In this document: positions 12,056 to 24,670 of the stretch, in pieces | Layout of the letters: every line of letters begins with the position of its first letter | How positions within the stretch are numbered: the first letter of the stretch is position 1 | Source of the DNA: Vigna angularis | Lineage: Eukaryota; Streptophyta; Magnoliopsida; Fabales; Fabaceae | Direction: 5' to 3' | DNA: 64,000 bases | Assembly: GCF_016808095.1 (NCBI RefSeq) | Contig: NC_068973.1 | Location: 27,508,077 to 27,572,076, forward strand | The notes under the pieces: model-generated | What the model saw: the letters and a program-made list of their open reading frames with translations, nothing else | The model's database searches: none | What the model was told of the DNA's origin: nothing | Program-made: the position numbers and the translations under genes

Positions 12056-12556
12056 GTGCTCTTCCGGCATTTGGTATCTCTTTTGGGTTATTCAGTTGAA
12101 GGTAATGAGAGGATTCTGGTTTATGAGTATATGCCACAAGGGGCTCTGAGTATGCATCTGTTCCATTGGAAGAGCTTGCAACTAGAGCCACTCTCTTGGA
12201 AGAGGAGGCTCAATATCGCCTTGGATGTTGCTAGAGGAATGGAGTATCTTCATAGCCTGGCACATCAGATCTTCATTCACAGAGATCTTAAATCATCAAA
12301 TATTTTGCTTGGGGATGACTTTAGAGCAAAAGTCTCCGATTTTGGATTGGTAAAACTTGCCCCTGATGGCAAAAAATCTGTAGTGACCAGGCTTGCTGGT
12401 ACATTTGGATACTAGGCACCAGAATATGCAGGTAATTTTGTATTATTTTATTTTGAAAATCTTTTAAAATAGCAAATTTTATAATATTCCCGAATTTAAT
12501 CAGTTTATTTTTTCTGTGACTTCTGTTGATTCTGTATGCTATTGCATGCTCTGTTG

Positions 12557-12627
<71 letters not shown>

Positions 12628-13140
12628 CCATAATGGGAAATCTTGAAAATAAGTGAATACAATTTTAAAAATTTTCACAGAAAATAGAGAGAAATATCTC
12701 ACCAGGGAGGATAGACTTAGTATGATTCTGCATGATATAATTATCAGGGACCATATTGAAACTTTTACAGACCTAAATGCATGATCCTGATGTGTTTCAC
12801 ACACTAAATTACACTGATTTCTTCTTTTTATATTATATATTTCAGTGATAGGAAAAGATACCACCAAAGCGGATGTTTTCAGTTTCGACGTTGTTCTAAT
12901 GGAGCTGTTAACTGGATTAATGGCACTTGATGAAGATAGACATGAGGAAAGCCAGTACTTGGCATCGTGGTTCTGGCATGTAAAATCAGACAAGGAGAAA
13001 CTAATGACTGCTGTTGACCCTGCCCTTGACATAAAGGAATAGATGTTCGATATTGTCTCCATCATTGCCGAGTTAGCTGGGCACTGCACTGCCAGGGAAC
13101 CAAACCAAAGGCCAGATATAAGTCATCTTGTGAATGTGAG
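12056..13140 (+). pseudogene. Captured TMK-like receptor kinase fragment (kinase subdomains ~V-XI)
   Basis: Exon one (to about 12431) reads [56 protein letters not shown] and [13 protein letters not shown]. This is the TMK family of plasma-membrane leucine-rich receptor kinases. Catalytic HRD and DFG are intact. A TAG at 12413-12415 replaces Leu in GTFGY-L-APEYA. An intron (about 12432-12844) carries a TA repeat. Exon two gives TTKADVFSFDVVLMELLTG and [16 protein letters not shown], with a second TAG at 13040-13042. The extracellular, membrane and glycine-loop parts are missing. It cannot encode an active receptor; antisense or small-RNA effects on the parent gene are only inference. Confidence 0.88.
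12559..12626. repeat. (TA)n microsatellite
   Basis: An uninterrupted run of TA dinucleotides (about 34 units) inside the captured kinase intron. Confidence 0.97.
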
Positions 13141-13396
13141 TAGTGAGGGTGAGGGAGAAAGAACGAGAATGGTCACTTCAGTGTCAGATTTTTATTGACC
13201 AGCAACGTGGCAGAAAGTGCAGAGCACAGTTGGACATCGCCGTTTGACACTTTTACTAAAACTTAACGCCGTCCATTTTTAAGAATTAATACTAATAGTT
13301 TCAAAACTAAGAGGATTAAAAACCATCAAAGTTTCGAGTAGGGACTAAAATCAAAATCGTATGATGACGAAAAACATATTTAACCCTATTTTTGTT

Positions 13397-13880
13397 TTGT
13401 TAAAATGTCCAATAAAGATTTTTTATTTTCTATGCGAAAATGTTCAATTTTTAAAATGTCTTTTTACCATTACTCAAAAGTTCTAATGTATGAATATTGG
13501 ATCTTTTGAGACAATTACATATTTTCTAATTAGTAAATAAAAATAGATTTCAATGCTATTTTTTTTTATTTTTCTTTAGTTTATCTTAACCAATGCATGA
13601 AAAAGTAAAAAAGGCCGTCAATATTTATACTACTGTAACTAATTTTGAAAAATATCTCTTAAACTAATTAATTAAATAGTGCATAAAATCTTTCTAAAAA
13701 ATAGATAAAAAAATATTTTTATTGAATCACAAATTTTTAGAGTTGACCCAAAACATTTTCTTTGTTACAGCAACAAACAAAGACTTTTGGTTATACGGGA
13801 ACAGATGTTGCAGATGCTTCAGATGCTTGATAGAGACGCGAGAGTGGAAAAAGACTTTGTTATTTAAAGTTTTGTGCTAT
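13397..13880. other. AT-rich intergenic, no gene seen
   Basis: No domain or structured repeat was recognised between the Pack-MULE and the LTR-like end at 14023. Confidence 0.45.
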
Positions 13881-14039
13881 AAATGTTAGAAACAATGTAA
13901 TTGTGTTTATTTTATTCCGTTGTTTTTTTGGTATTATATAAGTGAATTTCCGCAATGGTATGTTGATTTTAAAAATTTCAAATTTCACTCATAATCAGGA
14001 TATCCCAAAATTAGGGATGTTACATTTGGGATCAAAGCC
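13880..14039 (+). mobile_element. LTR 3' end and primer binding site (Ty3/gypsy type)
   Basis: The sequence ends ...ttagggatgttaca at 14023 and is followed by tttgggatcaaagcca, a slightly degraded initiator-tRNA-Met-type primer binding site. The last 120 bases of this LTR are also present, diverged, at about 22225-22345 and split across 25080-25118 plus 27448-27525. The LTR start was not found. Confidence 0.6.
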
Positions 14040-16530
14040 ATGTTTTAGAATTTTTTTTTGGGGCCTTGGGAAGTGAGCTCGTCTAGTTTTTATTGTGTAT
14101 CTTTATAGTTGTGTTAGGTATAATTATACTATGGTTTTGTTCTGTATGAGTTGATTTGTTTGTGGTGATGTAAGGGAAGTTAGCTTTATTTTGTTTTGTG
14201 TGTATTTAACGTGTGATGCCATGAATATTCTTGGACATGATTGTTGGTGAATTTTTCTAATGCTTGACATATATGTTGTGTGTGTGTGCGCGCCATGTAA
14301 AGTTTATTAAAATGATTAGACAAATATCTATTGTAATGTATTTCTTTGGAAGCTTATACAGGAAGAAACTTTTTAATAAGTTTAAAAGTTTAATATGCCA
14401 TGGCTAAATGAAATCCGATTGGGTGGATTGATGTATATGAATTAATGAAGAATTATAGTTTAAGTCTTGAATGGGTATATTTTCGTTGATTGATTGACGT
14501 ATAGGAAATTGGATGGTTCGGTGATTGGTATGAATTTGGATTTCTAATAAAGGTTTCCTCTAGATAAACATGAAAGAATAAATTCTATAATGAATGCATG
14601 CAAAGTATTATAATATTAAGTGAGTTGTTAGAATGAGAAAAATCTATTTGGATAAGAAACGTTATCGGATGAGTGTATACTACATGTATGGTTTCTACAT
14701 AATATTGGGTTGATTTGTTTTGATTCTTAAGTTTAATTTGAGATGTGTGTAATTTCGATTTTCAATATAATATGTTATTAAGGGTTTGACGTTAATGCAT
14801 GTTAGTGTGGTTAAATATGTATTACGTGTGATATTTTTTTTTCAAAATGGATAAACTTGGAACATGTAATTTTATAGGTGTAAACTGAGGTGGTACCTTT
14901 CCTCTTGCGAGAGGGTAGAAAGGTGAATCTCTTTGTCTAGAAAGACGATAGAAGAGATGAGGTTCGAGTGCCACTCTTTCCTCTTTTGAAGGGGTAGAAA
15001 GGGTTGGATGTCTCGTCCATAAGTTTCCGACTCGTGCGGAGTATAGTGCCCTTTGTGAGTAGCAACGATATTTTTACTCGTAAGTCTTGGAGGAACAGGT
15101 GAGATAGGTCCAAAGTTACGGTGGACGACGACTCGAATTGACCTGTTTTAGTGAACAGGAAAGTCCCTGTTGGTGCGTGGATCCGATTTTGGTGAATCGG
15201 AAAGTCTTGCGTTGGTGCGTAGACCCGATTTTGGTGAATCGGAAAGTCCTGCGTTGGTGCGTAGGCCAGGTTTTGGTGAACCAGAAAGTCCAGCATTGGT
15301 GCGTAGACCCTACTTAGGTGAACAAGTTGTGTTTGTTGGAGTACGAAAGAAAACATACGACGATAGTGATTGAGAGTGCTGGTATGGTTTGTATAGTTTG
15401 AAGTTTGATTAACAATGTACTATTGTGTTATGAATTTGATTTAAGTATGTGTGTTATGAGTTTAAATGTTATTTGATAATTGTATTATGATAATTGTAAT
15501 GTTATATGTTAAATTCAAAGGAAGTGAGATAACAATGGTAGTTTATGGAATTAAGAAATGAGATGCACGTTAATTGAGAGTTAAGTTGTTATAATTGGAA
15601 GAATGTTAGGTGATTTGTACTATTTAGCCATATGTAATATGAATTATGTGATTACATGTTAAAGGGTAAAATATGTTTTTAAGTTGAACTAGTCTTAGGA
15701 CAAACCTCGTATTGTTTGAATGATAGATAAATATCTTTTGAAATAGTTGTTAAAATTGGTTGAACTATGCGTATGCTAAGTTGAAGTTAGGTTATAGTAG
15801 TATGGAAAAACGTTGTTTGAAAAATTTATTCAAGGAAAGACTATTAATAGTGGTACTATAATTAATTTGGGATTGTAGAAGACCATGTCAATATTCTTAA
15901 AGAATTCAAGAAGGTAAGTTCCTCAATGTTTATGGGTATATAATTGTACCCTTGGTTGGTGTGAAAATTATTTAGTACTTGGTAATTAATGTGTTGGTTA
16001 TTTATATTTGAATGCACATGCTACTGAACAACTTTCATAGTTTAGATTGGTGTACTTTTGACAATGCTACTTGTATGATGTATAATGTTGTCTTGTTTTC
16101 TTTAGTGTGAGTGTTCAATATATATTTTGTGTTGATTGGTGAATAAATATTGTATAAAGTGCTCCACTAATAAATTAATGTTATTGTATTGAGATAAACC
16201 TTTATTTTATGTGGTGGACTTTGATATCAAAGTAGTTATGAATAAATATTAAAAGTTGAATTTGTTACTTATTTTATTTTATAGTAAGTGGTAGTGTATG
16301 TGGTTTTAGAAAATTATGTTAGATGTCATATTAAATAACATAATTTTTATTTTAAAAGTGAAAAATAATTTAGGTTTATTAAATATGGGTGTAGTAAAAT
16401 CAATTTATTATGCCATAATGACGTGATAATGGAATCTGTTGTACTAAGTTTCAGTATGTTATAAATGTTACCATTATGTATGTCGCTTGATGAGTGCAAT
16501 TTTTGGGAACGAAATTTTTTTTGAGGTGAG
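14040..16530 (+). mobile_element. Noncoding interior of an LTR element
   Basis: No gag-pol frame was recognised. It begins at the PBS and contains a 42-bp tandem repeat at 15157-15326. At about 16505-16525 it has 'gggaacgaaattttttttga', which resembles the conserved end of Ty3/gypsy interiors just before the 3' LTR. This fits a coding-less (LARD-type) derivative, or a decayed element. Boundaries are approximate. Confidence 0.45.
15157..15326. repeat. 42-bp tandem repeat, about four units
   Basis: Units with core 'ggaaagtcctgcgttggtgc' followed by gtagacccgattttggtgaa repeat four times with point changes. Confidence 0.85.
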
Positions 16531-18699
16531 GTGAACGTAAGTCCCGAAAATTTATAGAATATAAATAAAAGTGTAGAAAATAAAGAAAGATAATTTAAAT
16601 AATAGAAGTTGAAGAGTAGAAAAAAATAGCACGTTATATTTTAAAAACCACTTGAGATATTATAGAAGCACTACCTATTTGTTTTCTTTTAGTTAAAATA
16701 TAATTTAATTTTAAAAGATAAAAAACGAGATTTATAAAATGAGAAATAGAAATAGAAAAGAAAAAAAGGGACATGTAGGGAGATAGTACGTAAAAACTGA
16801 CAAAAAAAAAAAAAGAGCCCGGTGAGATACAGAAATTGAAGAAGAGAAACATATTTGTGAGATGATAGCAAAAGCGAGAAAGCATTCATCTTTATCTTAT
16901 AATTGACTAAGGTATGAAAAGCTATCTTAATTAAATTATTGATATTTGTAGATTGTTAATTTTAAATGCTTGAAATAGGATATGATTTTGTGATATAATT
17001 AGATGATTCATTATGTTTCCTTATTCTTTCTAATAAATAACTTTTTGGGAAGAGGACATTTTAAAAAACATATTAGTAACATTTAAGATTGACATTTAAT
17101 TGATGAGATTAGGTTTATGATTTCTTTATAATGGTAATGAGACATAAATTGAGAATTTAGGTTTTATTCCATTATAATTAAAAATTGGAATTTTCTCCTG
17201 ATTATAATTAGGGAATTAGGGTTATTATGTTAATTGTCTTTTTTCTAAATCCTGATTAAATTGTTAATCAGTCACTGATTATTTTCTCTAAATTGGAATT
17301 TTCATTCCAGAACCCTAATTGGGCATTTTCTTCAAAATCCAAACATTTTCCCAATTTTGTTTGGGCATTTCTTCTCTCACAGGCCCAGCTTTGGGCTGTC
17401 TGGTTCGTAGAGCAGGGAAGCTTAATTCCATTTCTCTTTGTCTCTGCGCGAAAAGGTAGCAGGGGTAGCACATTTCTTCTTCTCGAACCAAGAACTCCAG
17501 CAATGGGAGTCTTGCGGCACGCACGAAAAATCCCTTCCCTTCCTCTTCTCGATTAAGGGCTCAAATCAAAACAGGGAACCTTTCTTCCCTCTCTTCTTTT
17601 CTGATTTCATGCGATTTCTCACTAGGAGTGGAGGCCAGGTTTGATGACTCAAGCGTGACCCACCTACACTACGCACGATGGTCGTTTTCGGTGTGGAGAG
17701 CCGCGAATTTCAGTTGCGCGGAGGAAATGATGCAGTGGCAGCTTATGGAAGTGTGAAGACCTCTAAGTGTGAGCATCCACGGAGTGGTGGCCGTTGCGGA
17801 AGCTTCCTCCTTCGATGGTGGGCGCGGGTTCAGTCTTGATCGCGTTTGAGTGCAAACGGCGTCGTGACGATGTTAGAAGACGACGGCAACACGTCGTTAG
17901 TGACCTCCGACGACGACGAGGGTGAAGGGCTGAGTTTTCCGGCAACAACAGTGTCAACGATGAGCCATGGGGAGTCTTGATTCTTGCGATTTAGTGTTCT
18001 GTTGTTATCTGATTTTGGGGATTAGGTTTTGCTAAAATTTGGTTTCTGATCTTGTTCTGTTTTTGAGTTTAATGATGGTGGTGTTTTCATTTTTTTTTTA
18101 TTTTGGGTGGTTCTGTTTTCACGTTTTGGGTTTTCTGGCACGTTGGACGGTTTTCTGTTTCGTTTGTCGTTGTGGAGGCTGTTGGTGGTGGCACAGGTGG
18201 AGCAGCCGATGATGGTTGGCCGTGGAGTCCCTCGTGGACTTTGGTAGTGGCAAAGAGGGTTTGTGCCAGTTGGGCCTGATTGCCCTTTTTAATTGGGGCC
18301 TTGCTTTGCAGAAAAAGAAACAATGGAACAAGCTTAAATAAAATAATTGAGGTTCTTTCTTCTTGCACCTCCCTTTTTCCTTCCTACACCTCCAAAGCAG
18401 TGACGAAATGACAAAATTATCTCCTTCTTCTTCCTCTAGCGTGTCCAACCCCTGCAATGCTTCCCGACGAGGCCTCCGCTTCTACATGCCAAATTGAGGA
18501 CGAAATTACAATTTAAAAATTATTAAATTATTCCACCAAATTACAAATAGAAAAATAAGAAATTGTTAAAAATTTATGAAGATAAAGAGTATACTAAATA
18601 ATCTATAGATTCATAATATTAAAAATAGTATTTTCGATTAATATCACGATAATTTTTTCCAATTTATAATAATTATCTAAAAAGTCATATTTGTTTTGC
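16531..18699. other. LTR-like / leader-like region, no protein recognised
   Basis: 16531-17280 is AT-rich. 17290-18480 is GC-richer with ccctaatt, ctcttctt and many cgacgacg stretches, like an untranslated leader of an LTR element. Frames on both strands are low-complexity. I see no domain. Confidence 0.35.
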
Positions 18700-19909
18700 G
18701 ATTGATTCTTTCTACACCTCACTATCTTCATCCTGCACTCTCAATTTTACTTTACCCTTCATTTAACCAAAAGTTAAAACTTAATTAATCAATTAATGTT
18801 TCCTAATCGCACTTCGAAGTGCGTTTTTTAGTGGCCGCACTTCGAAGTGCGTTTCCTAATGGTCGCACTTCGAAGTGAGTTTTATATGTTTCTGTCGCAC
18901 TTTGAAGTGCGTTTCTTATATCTGTACGTTTTTCTTTATGAATTTCAAAAAAATACATATATAATAATTAAATAATTACAAATAAATCCAAAATAATATT
19001 TAACAAAATTTACAGATGATAAATAAAATTAAATACATAATAAATAATATATTACGAAAATAATAATATGTTAAAAAATAACAAATTTAACAAAATTTAA
19101 CAAACAAATAAAATAAATAAAAATATATTAAGAAAACATTTTATTTATCAACTAACAAAAAAAATTAAATTTATTATACTAACCTAATAAAAAATAAACC
19201 TAATAAAATAAATATATACTAACCTAATAAAAATAAAACCTAATAAAATAAATATATACTAACCTAATAAAAAAAATTAAAAAACCTATAGTTTCAAAAA
19301 CCTAAAGGCATTTGAAATCCGGCAACAACTAACGCACTTCCATGTGCGGTTAGTCTGAGCCGTTTTCCGCAGATCCAAATGCGGTTTCTTTGTCCACCTT
19401 TCTGCACTTCCAACTGCGGAAGTCTGTGACCGCAACTCCAACGACGTTTAAGCAGCCTGCTCTCCGGTGACCAACACGAACCGAATCTCCGGCAACCAGC
19501 ACGAAGCGAACACCCAACCAAGCACATGCATAGATTGTATGACAGTAAACAAAGCATATGCATGAAGGGTACTAACCTGGACGCCAGAAACACTTGAGAT
19601 TTGTGAGGAAAACAACCACGAAGGACGAACGCAAACAAAGCTTGGCACAAGAGGGAGGGCGGAGACAAAATAACAGTGGTAGAGGATACGGGAGAGAAGA
19701 ATGACAGAGGAGGAGGACGGAGACAAAAAGAGGGAGGAGTGATTTTGAAAGGGGTGTAGGGTTTGATTTTGAGATGTGGCAGAGTTAAAGTTTTAGTCAA
19801 CTTTTTAAAAATCCAAAATATTCTCCTTCCTGTGCCAAGGGTATACTTGGAATTAAAATATATTTTGGAGGTGCAGGACGAAGGCCGTGAGGTGCAGGGA
19901 GAATCACTC
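18700..19909. mobile_element. 1.2 kb TIR element with 9-bp target duplication
   Basis: The ends are inverted repeats of about 37 bp (GATTGATTCTTTCTACACC at the left; complement GAGTGATTCTCCCTGCACC at the right). Flanks are ttgttttgc (18691-18699) and ttgttttgg (19910-19918), an 8/9 match, fitting a Mutator-like element. There is no transposase. The inside is AT-rich with clustered hairpin-forming sites (see separate entry). Confidence 0.82.
18810..18918. repeat. Four palindromic CGCACTTCGAAGTGCG sites
   Basis: The 16-bp palindrome (some copies with one or two changes) recurs at about 18809, 18837, 18865 and 18896, spaced 28-31 bp. Looser relatives (cgcacttccatgtgcg, ccgcagatccaaatgcgg) occur at 19330-19440 near the other end of the same element. 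Confidence 0.85.
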
Positions 19910-20250
19910 TTGTTTTGGTTATGGGTACAATGACGACTTACCAAGTAATAATTAGACATCGAATTCGAAAATGATACGAAGAGTTGTGGATCAACCTCCT
20001 AACAAAGAGTGCGTTTGCTTTTACGAGACAAAGTAAAAACGTCCCAAGGTCGAAGCTCTAAATCTAAATAAATGGGTCAACATAGTTAATCTAAGTCCAT
20101 CTAGTATCTATATTCGAGTTCAAATCTTATTTTCTTTAATAAACTTAATTAAGAGTTAAAAAGGATTTTTATACTTTTTGATTAAAAAGTGGTTTACCCT
20201 TGAAACAAAATAGTCTTTAAGGAAACTTTAACATATAAATTCTATAAAGG

Positions 20251-21548
20251 GTGTTGCTCCTTCCACCACCACCTCTTACTCCTTCCACCTCCCCATTCAT
20301 GTTTTATCCCTCCCTCCACTTTCTTATTTTTGTTTTATTCTTCAGTACAATTTTATTTTTAAGATTAATATTTTTTAACTTCTACCCATTCTAATCCTCT
20401 ACATGAATGCGATGGTCTCGTTTATGCTTAACCAACAAGCATTTGTTATTGACAGTTATGTTGTTTCTTGCTCTCTTCGATCTCATCACCCAAACAACAC
20501 AACCATTTTAATGGTAGACCCATGTTTCTATGTTTCATTTTCTTCTGTCTCTCTTTGTTTTTTTATTATGCTTCTTTCTCATTGTTGTTGTATCTTTTGA
20601 ACTTTCTGACTGTTTATCTTACCCACACCAACAACGTATGAAGAGTTATGCAATCTCAGATAAAAAAATGTTGATACATGAGGAAGAAATATATGTCGCA
20701 ATGTGTCAAAAAAATATTGTGGAGGATAGTTAATTTTATAAAAAGGTTGAAACATTTTATATAATCATTTAAATAAAAAATTAAAATATTGAAATTTTAA
20801 AACTTTAAGAGAGGAATTTGATCATTTAAATTTAAAAAATTTTAAATTATAATTAAATAGTAAGAATTTTAAATTTTTTAATTAATTCATGTATACATTT
20901 TTCATCTTTTTATTCCGTTATCATTTTGAAATTGAGATGCAGATACTTTAACACATTTTACTAACAATAATGAATATTTCTAATCGATTGTAGTTAATTT
21001 CTAGATATATTTTGCAATCATTTTTTTTACCAACATTAATAATATATGTTTTCATTGATGTCATTTAGAATTTTTTTATCAATGTCAATAAAACTATTTT
21101 TTTACGATGTTAGTCATAAAATATTCATTATTGTTAGTTATAAAATATTCATTATCGTTTGGAACCACTGCACTGCCGAATGACCACCGCAAACACCCCG
21201 CATCGCTGCACCACGAAAAGTTACACCACCGCACCAAGAAACCAAAGGGATATGGAGACAAGAATATGAAGAAGAACCAAATGAATATGGAGAAAAGAAG
21301 TAAGAATTGGGAGATGAGAAGAAACGGATCCGGTGAGAGTTGGAGGGAGTGAGAATATGGAAAGAGAGAAAGTGAGACTTGGAATAGTGGGGGAGTGGGG
21401 CTGTGTAGTGAAAATGGGTGAATAAAAATAGGTAGAAATTTAGGGTTTCAAAATAAAGTAAATAAATAGGGTTAAAAGTAAAAAAGACTATTTTTGTAAA
21501 GGTTTGGAGAGGTGGAGGGAGAAGGGGTGGTGGTGGAGGGAACAACAC
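20251..21548. mobile_element. 1.3 kb TIR element (no coding capacity seen)
   Basis: The left end GTGTTGCTCCTTCCACCACC is matched in inverted orientation at 21503-21548 (complement GTGTTGTTCCCTCCACCACC). The TIR is about 45 bp. Flanking duplications are not obvious. Frames inside (for example 20403-20600 and 21107-21352) are unrecognised. Confidence 0.65.
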
Positions 21549-22190
21549 ACAATAATTAAAATCAAATAAGAATAATAAGAGTTTAATGAGGATGGGTTGT
21601 GTTTTGAATTGGGTTTATGAGCCGTGAGAATTCTGGTTGTAGATTTGAAAAAGAGACTAAAAAATAATAGTAAGAATAAGACAAGAGGATTTAAAATAGA
21701 TTTTATGTCTCTAAAATGAAAGTAATGGAAAATATAATTAATTAATTATTGACATTAATTAATGATAATAAATAATGGAGAGAGAGAGATGAAAACATTA
21801 ATTTATAATAATAATTATTATAATTTGAGAAGAAAATTATTATTATTGATTTAGCAATTAATTGGTAATCAAATTAATTTAAACTAACAGTAGAAAGAGA
21901 AATTAATTTGATTAAGGAAGTTAATGAGATTTTAAATTAATTTGGAATTTGGTTTTAATGATTGATTAAAGTAATAAATTATTTATTATTTTTGGATAAT
22001 TAATGATAATTATTCATTTGTTTTATTAATTTACTGTTTGAATGAAATTCTTTGAGATGTTCGTTGGGTATATTGAGTTTTAAATAATTGTTATATACTA
22101 ATGAAAGAATAAAGTTAAGTAGAGAATGAGAATATTGGTTGTGTTTAGGAATATGAGAAACTTTGACTAATAATTATAACGAGTGTATGT
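21549..22190. other. AT-rich, no gene seen
   Basis: Long A/T runs with many 'taatta' motifs; nothing recognisable. Confidence 0.45.
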
Positions 22191-22194
22191 TTGT

Positions 22195-23490
22195 AGTTGT
22201 GTGTCTTGTGATGATAGTATAACTTTTACTTTATTTTATTGTTTTTTTAATATTATATAAGTGAATTTTCGAAATAGTATTTTGATTTTAAAATTTTTAA
22301 ATTTCACTTGTAATCAGGATATTCCAAAATTAAGAATGTTACACAGATGTAGACTGAGTGTCATTCATTGTCCTTGATGATAATAAGTTCAGTGGGCATA
22401 CCGAGCCCTATAGAGAGCAGTGCTTGAGGCTAAAACTGAATCCAGTGCCTCCACCACCTTTGGATTCATCTCTTTATGGATTCAATCGTATTGTATGCAA
22501 AGACTTGTTTCGAGGTGTCAACGATTCGCTGCGAATAACAGGTCAATTGCCTTTGGATTACATCCTTGCTCTATGTGATATCTTCGCCAATGACAAACAG
22601 AAGGTGCAGAGTCACATCACTCTCATTTTTTATACTAAGATTATAACACTCTAGCCGTAAATTTACTTACATCCTTACTCTGTAATATTTATTTTACTTT
22701 CATTTAGTAATTTGTGTTGATACTGGAAAGTATATGAATTTTGTTTCAATGATTTATTTTTTATACGTTAAACTAAAGAATTTGATCTCTTGCTTGTAAA
22801 ATGTTAATTATATTATTCAGATCAAATTTATTAAACTTTCGTAGTTTACTATTATTCCATTTTTAGGTTTTGAAACAAGTTTGATAAGGTCCAACTAATA
22901 CAATTAACAAAATTAGTAAGTCAATTTAGCTTATCACGGATTCAATCCGATGAGTCAGGTTTTAAAATTAGTCTCATAAAAAAATTACACTTTTTTCAAA
23001 CTGAATATAATTCAAACTTATGGTGAACTAGATTAGTTCATGTATTTATTTTTACAGCACTAATTTAGTTACTTTCTGCTCTGAATACAAATTGCAAAAT
23101 GTGTTAAATTGAAATTTCCGATGGTTTGCTATTGAATACAAATTGGAAAATGTGTTAAATTGAAATTTTCGATAGTTTGCTATTTACGTGTAAGATAATA
23201 ACTAAAAAAAATATTATATAGATGGTACAGTTCATTTTAAAATTAAACCATTCCAAAGATTTTATCAATTTAACCCATGTCAACCGTTCGACAAGTTATT
23301 TTCAATCCTCATAAGACAATTAAATATTTCTTTATCCTTTCCTTTAATCTATAAACAAAAGCATAAATAAATTCATACGTGTCAAAAATTAACCTACATT
23401 ATATAAATTCATCTCATAGCACTTTGTTAGTTGAATTATTCTTTTATTAGTTGTCTTCTAACGTATAATATTAAAAAAAAATCCTAACCA
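22195..23490 (+). repeat. Direct duplication, copy A (uninterrupted)
   Basis: This stretch reappears as copy B (about 25050-25118 plus 27453-28683) with roughly 95% visual identity. It starts with an LTR-like tail (…aagaatgttacacaga) and continues into a gene-like piece (22358-22654) and AT-rich DNA. Copy A shows the intact insertion site of the LTR that splits copy B. Confidence 0.85.
22358..22654 (+). pseudogene. Unrecognised gene fragment (98 codons)
   Basis: Open frame including PPPPLDSSLYGFNRIVCKDL, SLRITGQLPLDYILALCDIF and ANDKQK, followed by a possible donor (aag|gtgcag). I do not recognise the family. The copy at 27551-27910 keeps the second half (one N/K change, one silent change visible) but differs by 2 bp upstream (gagagcag versus gagcag), which shifts the first part. 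It could be an exon carried in with the duplication. Confidence 0.4.
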
Positions 23491-24130
23491 ACTTTAACTT
23501 TTTTTTTTTTTACATAAAACAGATAAGAAAAAACTGAATTATATCAAATTTTTTAATTAGGGATCAATCAATAAGAGTAAATATTTTATATAAGACACAT
23601 GTCTATTTATAAAAGATTCCTTTATTTTTTGTTAAATAAAAGAAAATTTTAATTAAATAATTATTTTCAAGTTTATAGTTTTTCTAAAATTTATCTATTT
23701 TTTAAATTTGACCATTTTTAAAATTTAATCATCTTTTAATTATAAAATTATTTTATAAAATAAAAAAAATATTTTCAATAAAATTATAAATAATTTATTT
23801 TTATTTTCAATTTTATGATTCTAATAATAATAATTTTATTATTTTATATTATTATTGAAAAGTTGAACACTTATTATTTTCAATAAAACTATAAATAATT
23901 TATTTTCAATTTCATTATAATAATAATAATAATAATAATAATTTTAGTATTTTTTAACCATTCTAATAATATCTAGAATGGTTAAAAGAGATAACAGATA
24001 TAGATATCTTGTTTTCGATACAGGTACAAATTTACACCCTAGTGTACCTTATAAATTAAGTTCATTGCTCCAGCAGTTTTACCATAAGTTACTTCTCTCA
24101 TTCATTCTTATTTTGGTAGAAGCTTTTCAT
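23491..24130. other. AT-rich upstream region of the transporter fragment
   Basis: Mostly AT-rich with a TAA-type microsatellite at about 23920-23942. A TATA-like ttataaatta lies near 24050, about 80 bp before the ATG at 24132. No gene seen. Confidence 0.4.
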
Positions 24131-24131
24131 A

Positions 24132-24630
24132 ATGGCTGGTGGTTTCATTCAAAGATGTTCTCTGGAAAAGTTTAGGACCTGTTCTGTAGCTGTATTTTGT
24201 GGGTTTATATTTGGTTACGATCTTGGTATATCAGGTATGTTTAACATATGTATTTATTTATTAATTCATTGGTGTTTTGTTCATTACTTAAATCAATATT
24301 TACAGGCATTGTGACTTCTATGAATTCTTTTCCGGAGAATTTCTTTCCAAAATTTTATCAAAAGAAGAATAAAATAAAATCCTATGATGATTCATTCTGT
24401 ACGTTCAACAATCAAACATTGACGTTATTCATATCATCTCTATATTTGGCTGCCCTGATTGCGTCATGGTTTGCATCTTCTATCACTCGACTTTTTGGGA
24501 GGCGTCATACCATCACTACTGCGGCTGTGCTATTTTCTATAAGTATTATACTCAACACTTTTGCACAAAATGTTTGGATGCTCGTTGTTGGTCGCATATT
24601 ACTCGGTTTTGGAATCGGATGCGTCAATCA
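24132..24630 (+). pseudogene. STP-type hexose/H+ symporter, 5' fragment
   Basis: Two exons: 24132-24234 (MAGGFIQRC... FCGFIFGYDLGISG) and about 24306-24630 (GIVTSMNSFPENFFPKFY ... LTLFISSLYLAALIASWFAS ... GRRHTITTAA ... MLVVGRILLGFGIGCVNQ), joined by a GT-AG intron. STP proteins import hexoses across the plasma membrane, are about 500 aa long and have 12 membrane helices. Only about 140 aa (helices 1-3) are here. The first ~20 residues expected before FGYDLG are shortened. Beyond the donor at about 24631 no further exon is found before the LTR at 25119. It is a truncated copy. Confidence 0.85.
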
Positions 24631-24670
24631 AGTAATATATCTATGTATTTTTAGATCTATTTTTTCATAA

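Larger units (their letters stand above)
11797..13386. mobile_element. Pack-MULE carrying a receptor-kinase fragment
   Basis: Long inverted repeats (about 11797-12025 and 13146-13386) begin GGATTAAATATGTTTTT / GGGTTAAATATGTTTTT. A 10-bp direct repeat tatttttgtt flanks the element exactly (11787-11796 and 13387-13396), which fits Mutator-like transposition. The interior is a piece of a TMK-type receptor kinase gene including an intron, so capture was at the DNA level. No transposase is present. Confidence 0.92.

Noticed and set aside
12505..13089. 194-codon minus-strand frame and similar frames over TA runs (52509-52793; 61938-62386)
   Set aside because: Ile-Tyr repeats come from (TA)n microsatellites.
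17268..18480. GC-rich region considered as a host gene
   Set aside because: Frames on both strands are short, low-complexity and without domains; better explained as LTR or leader sequence.
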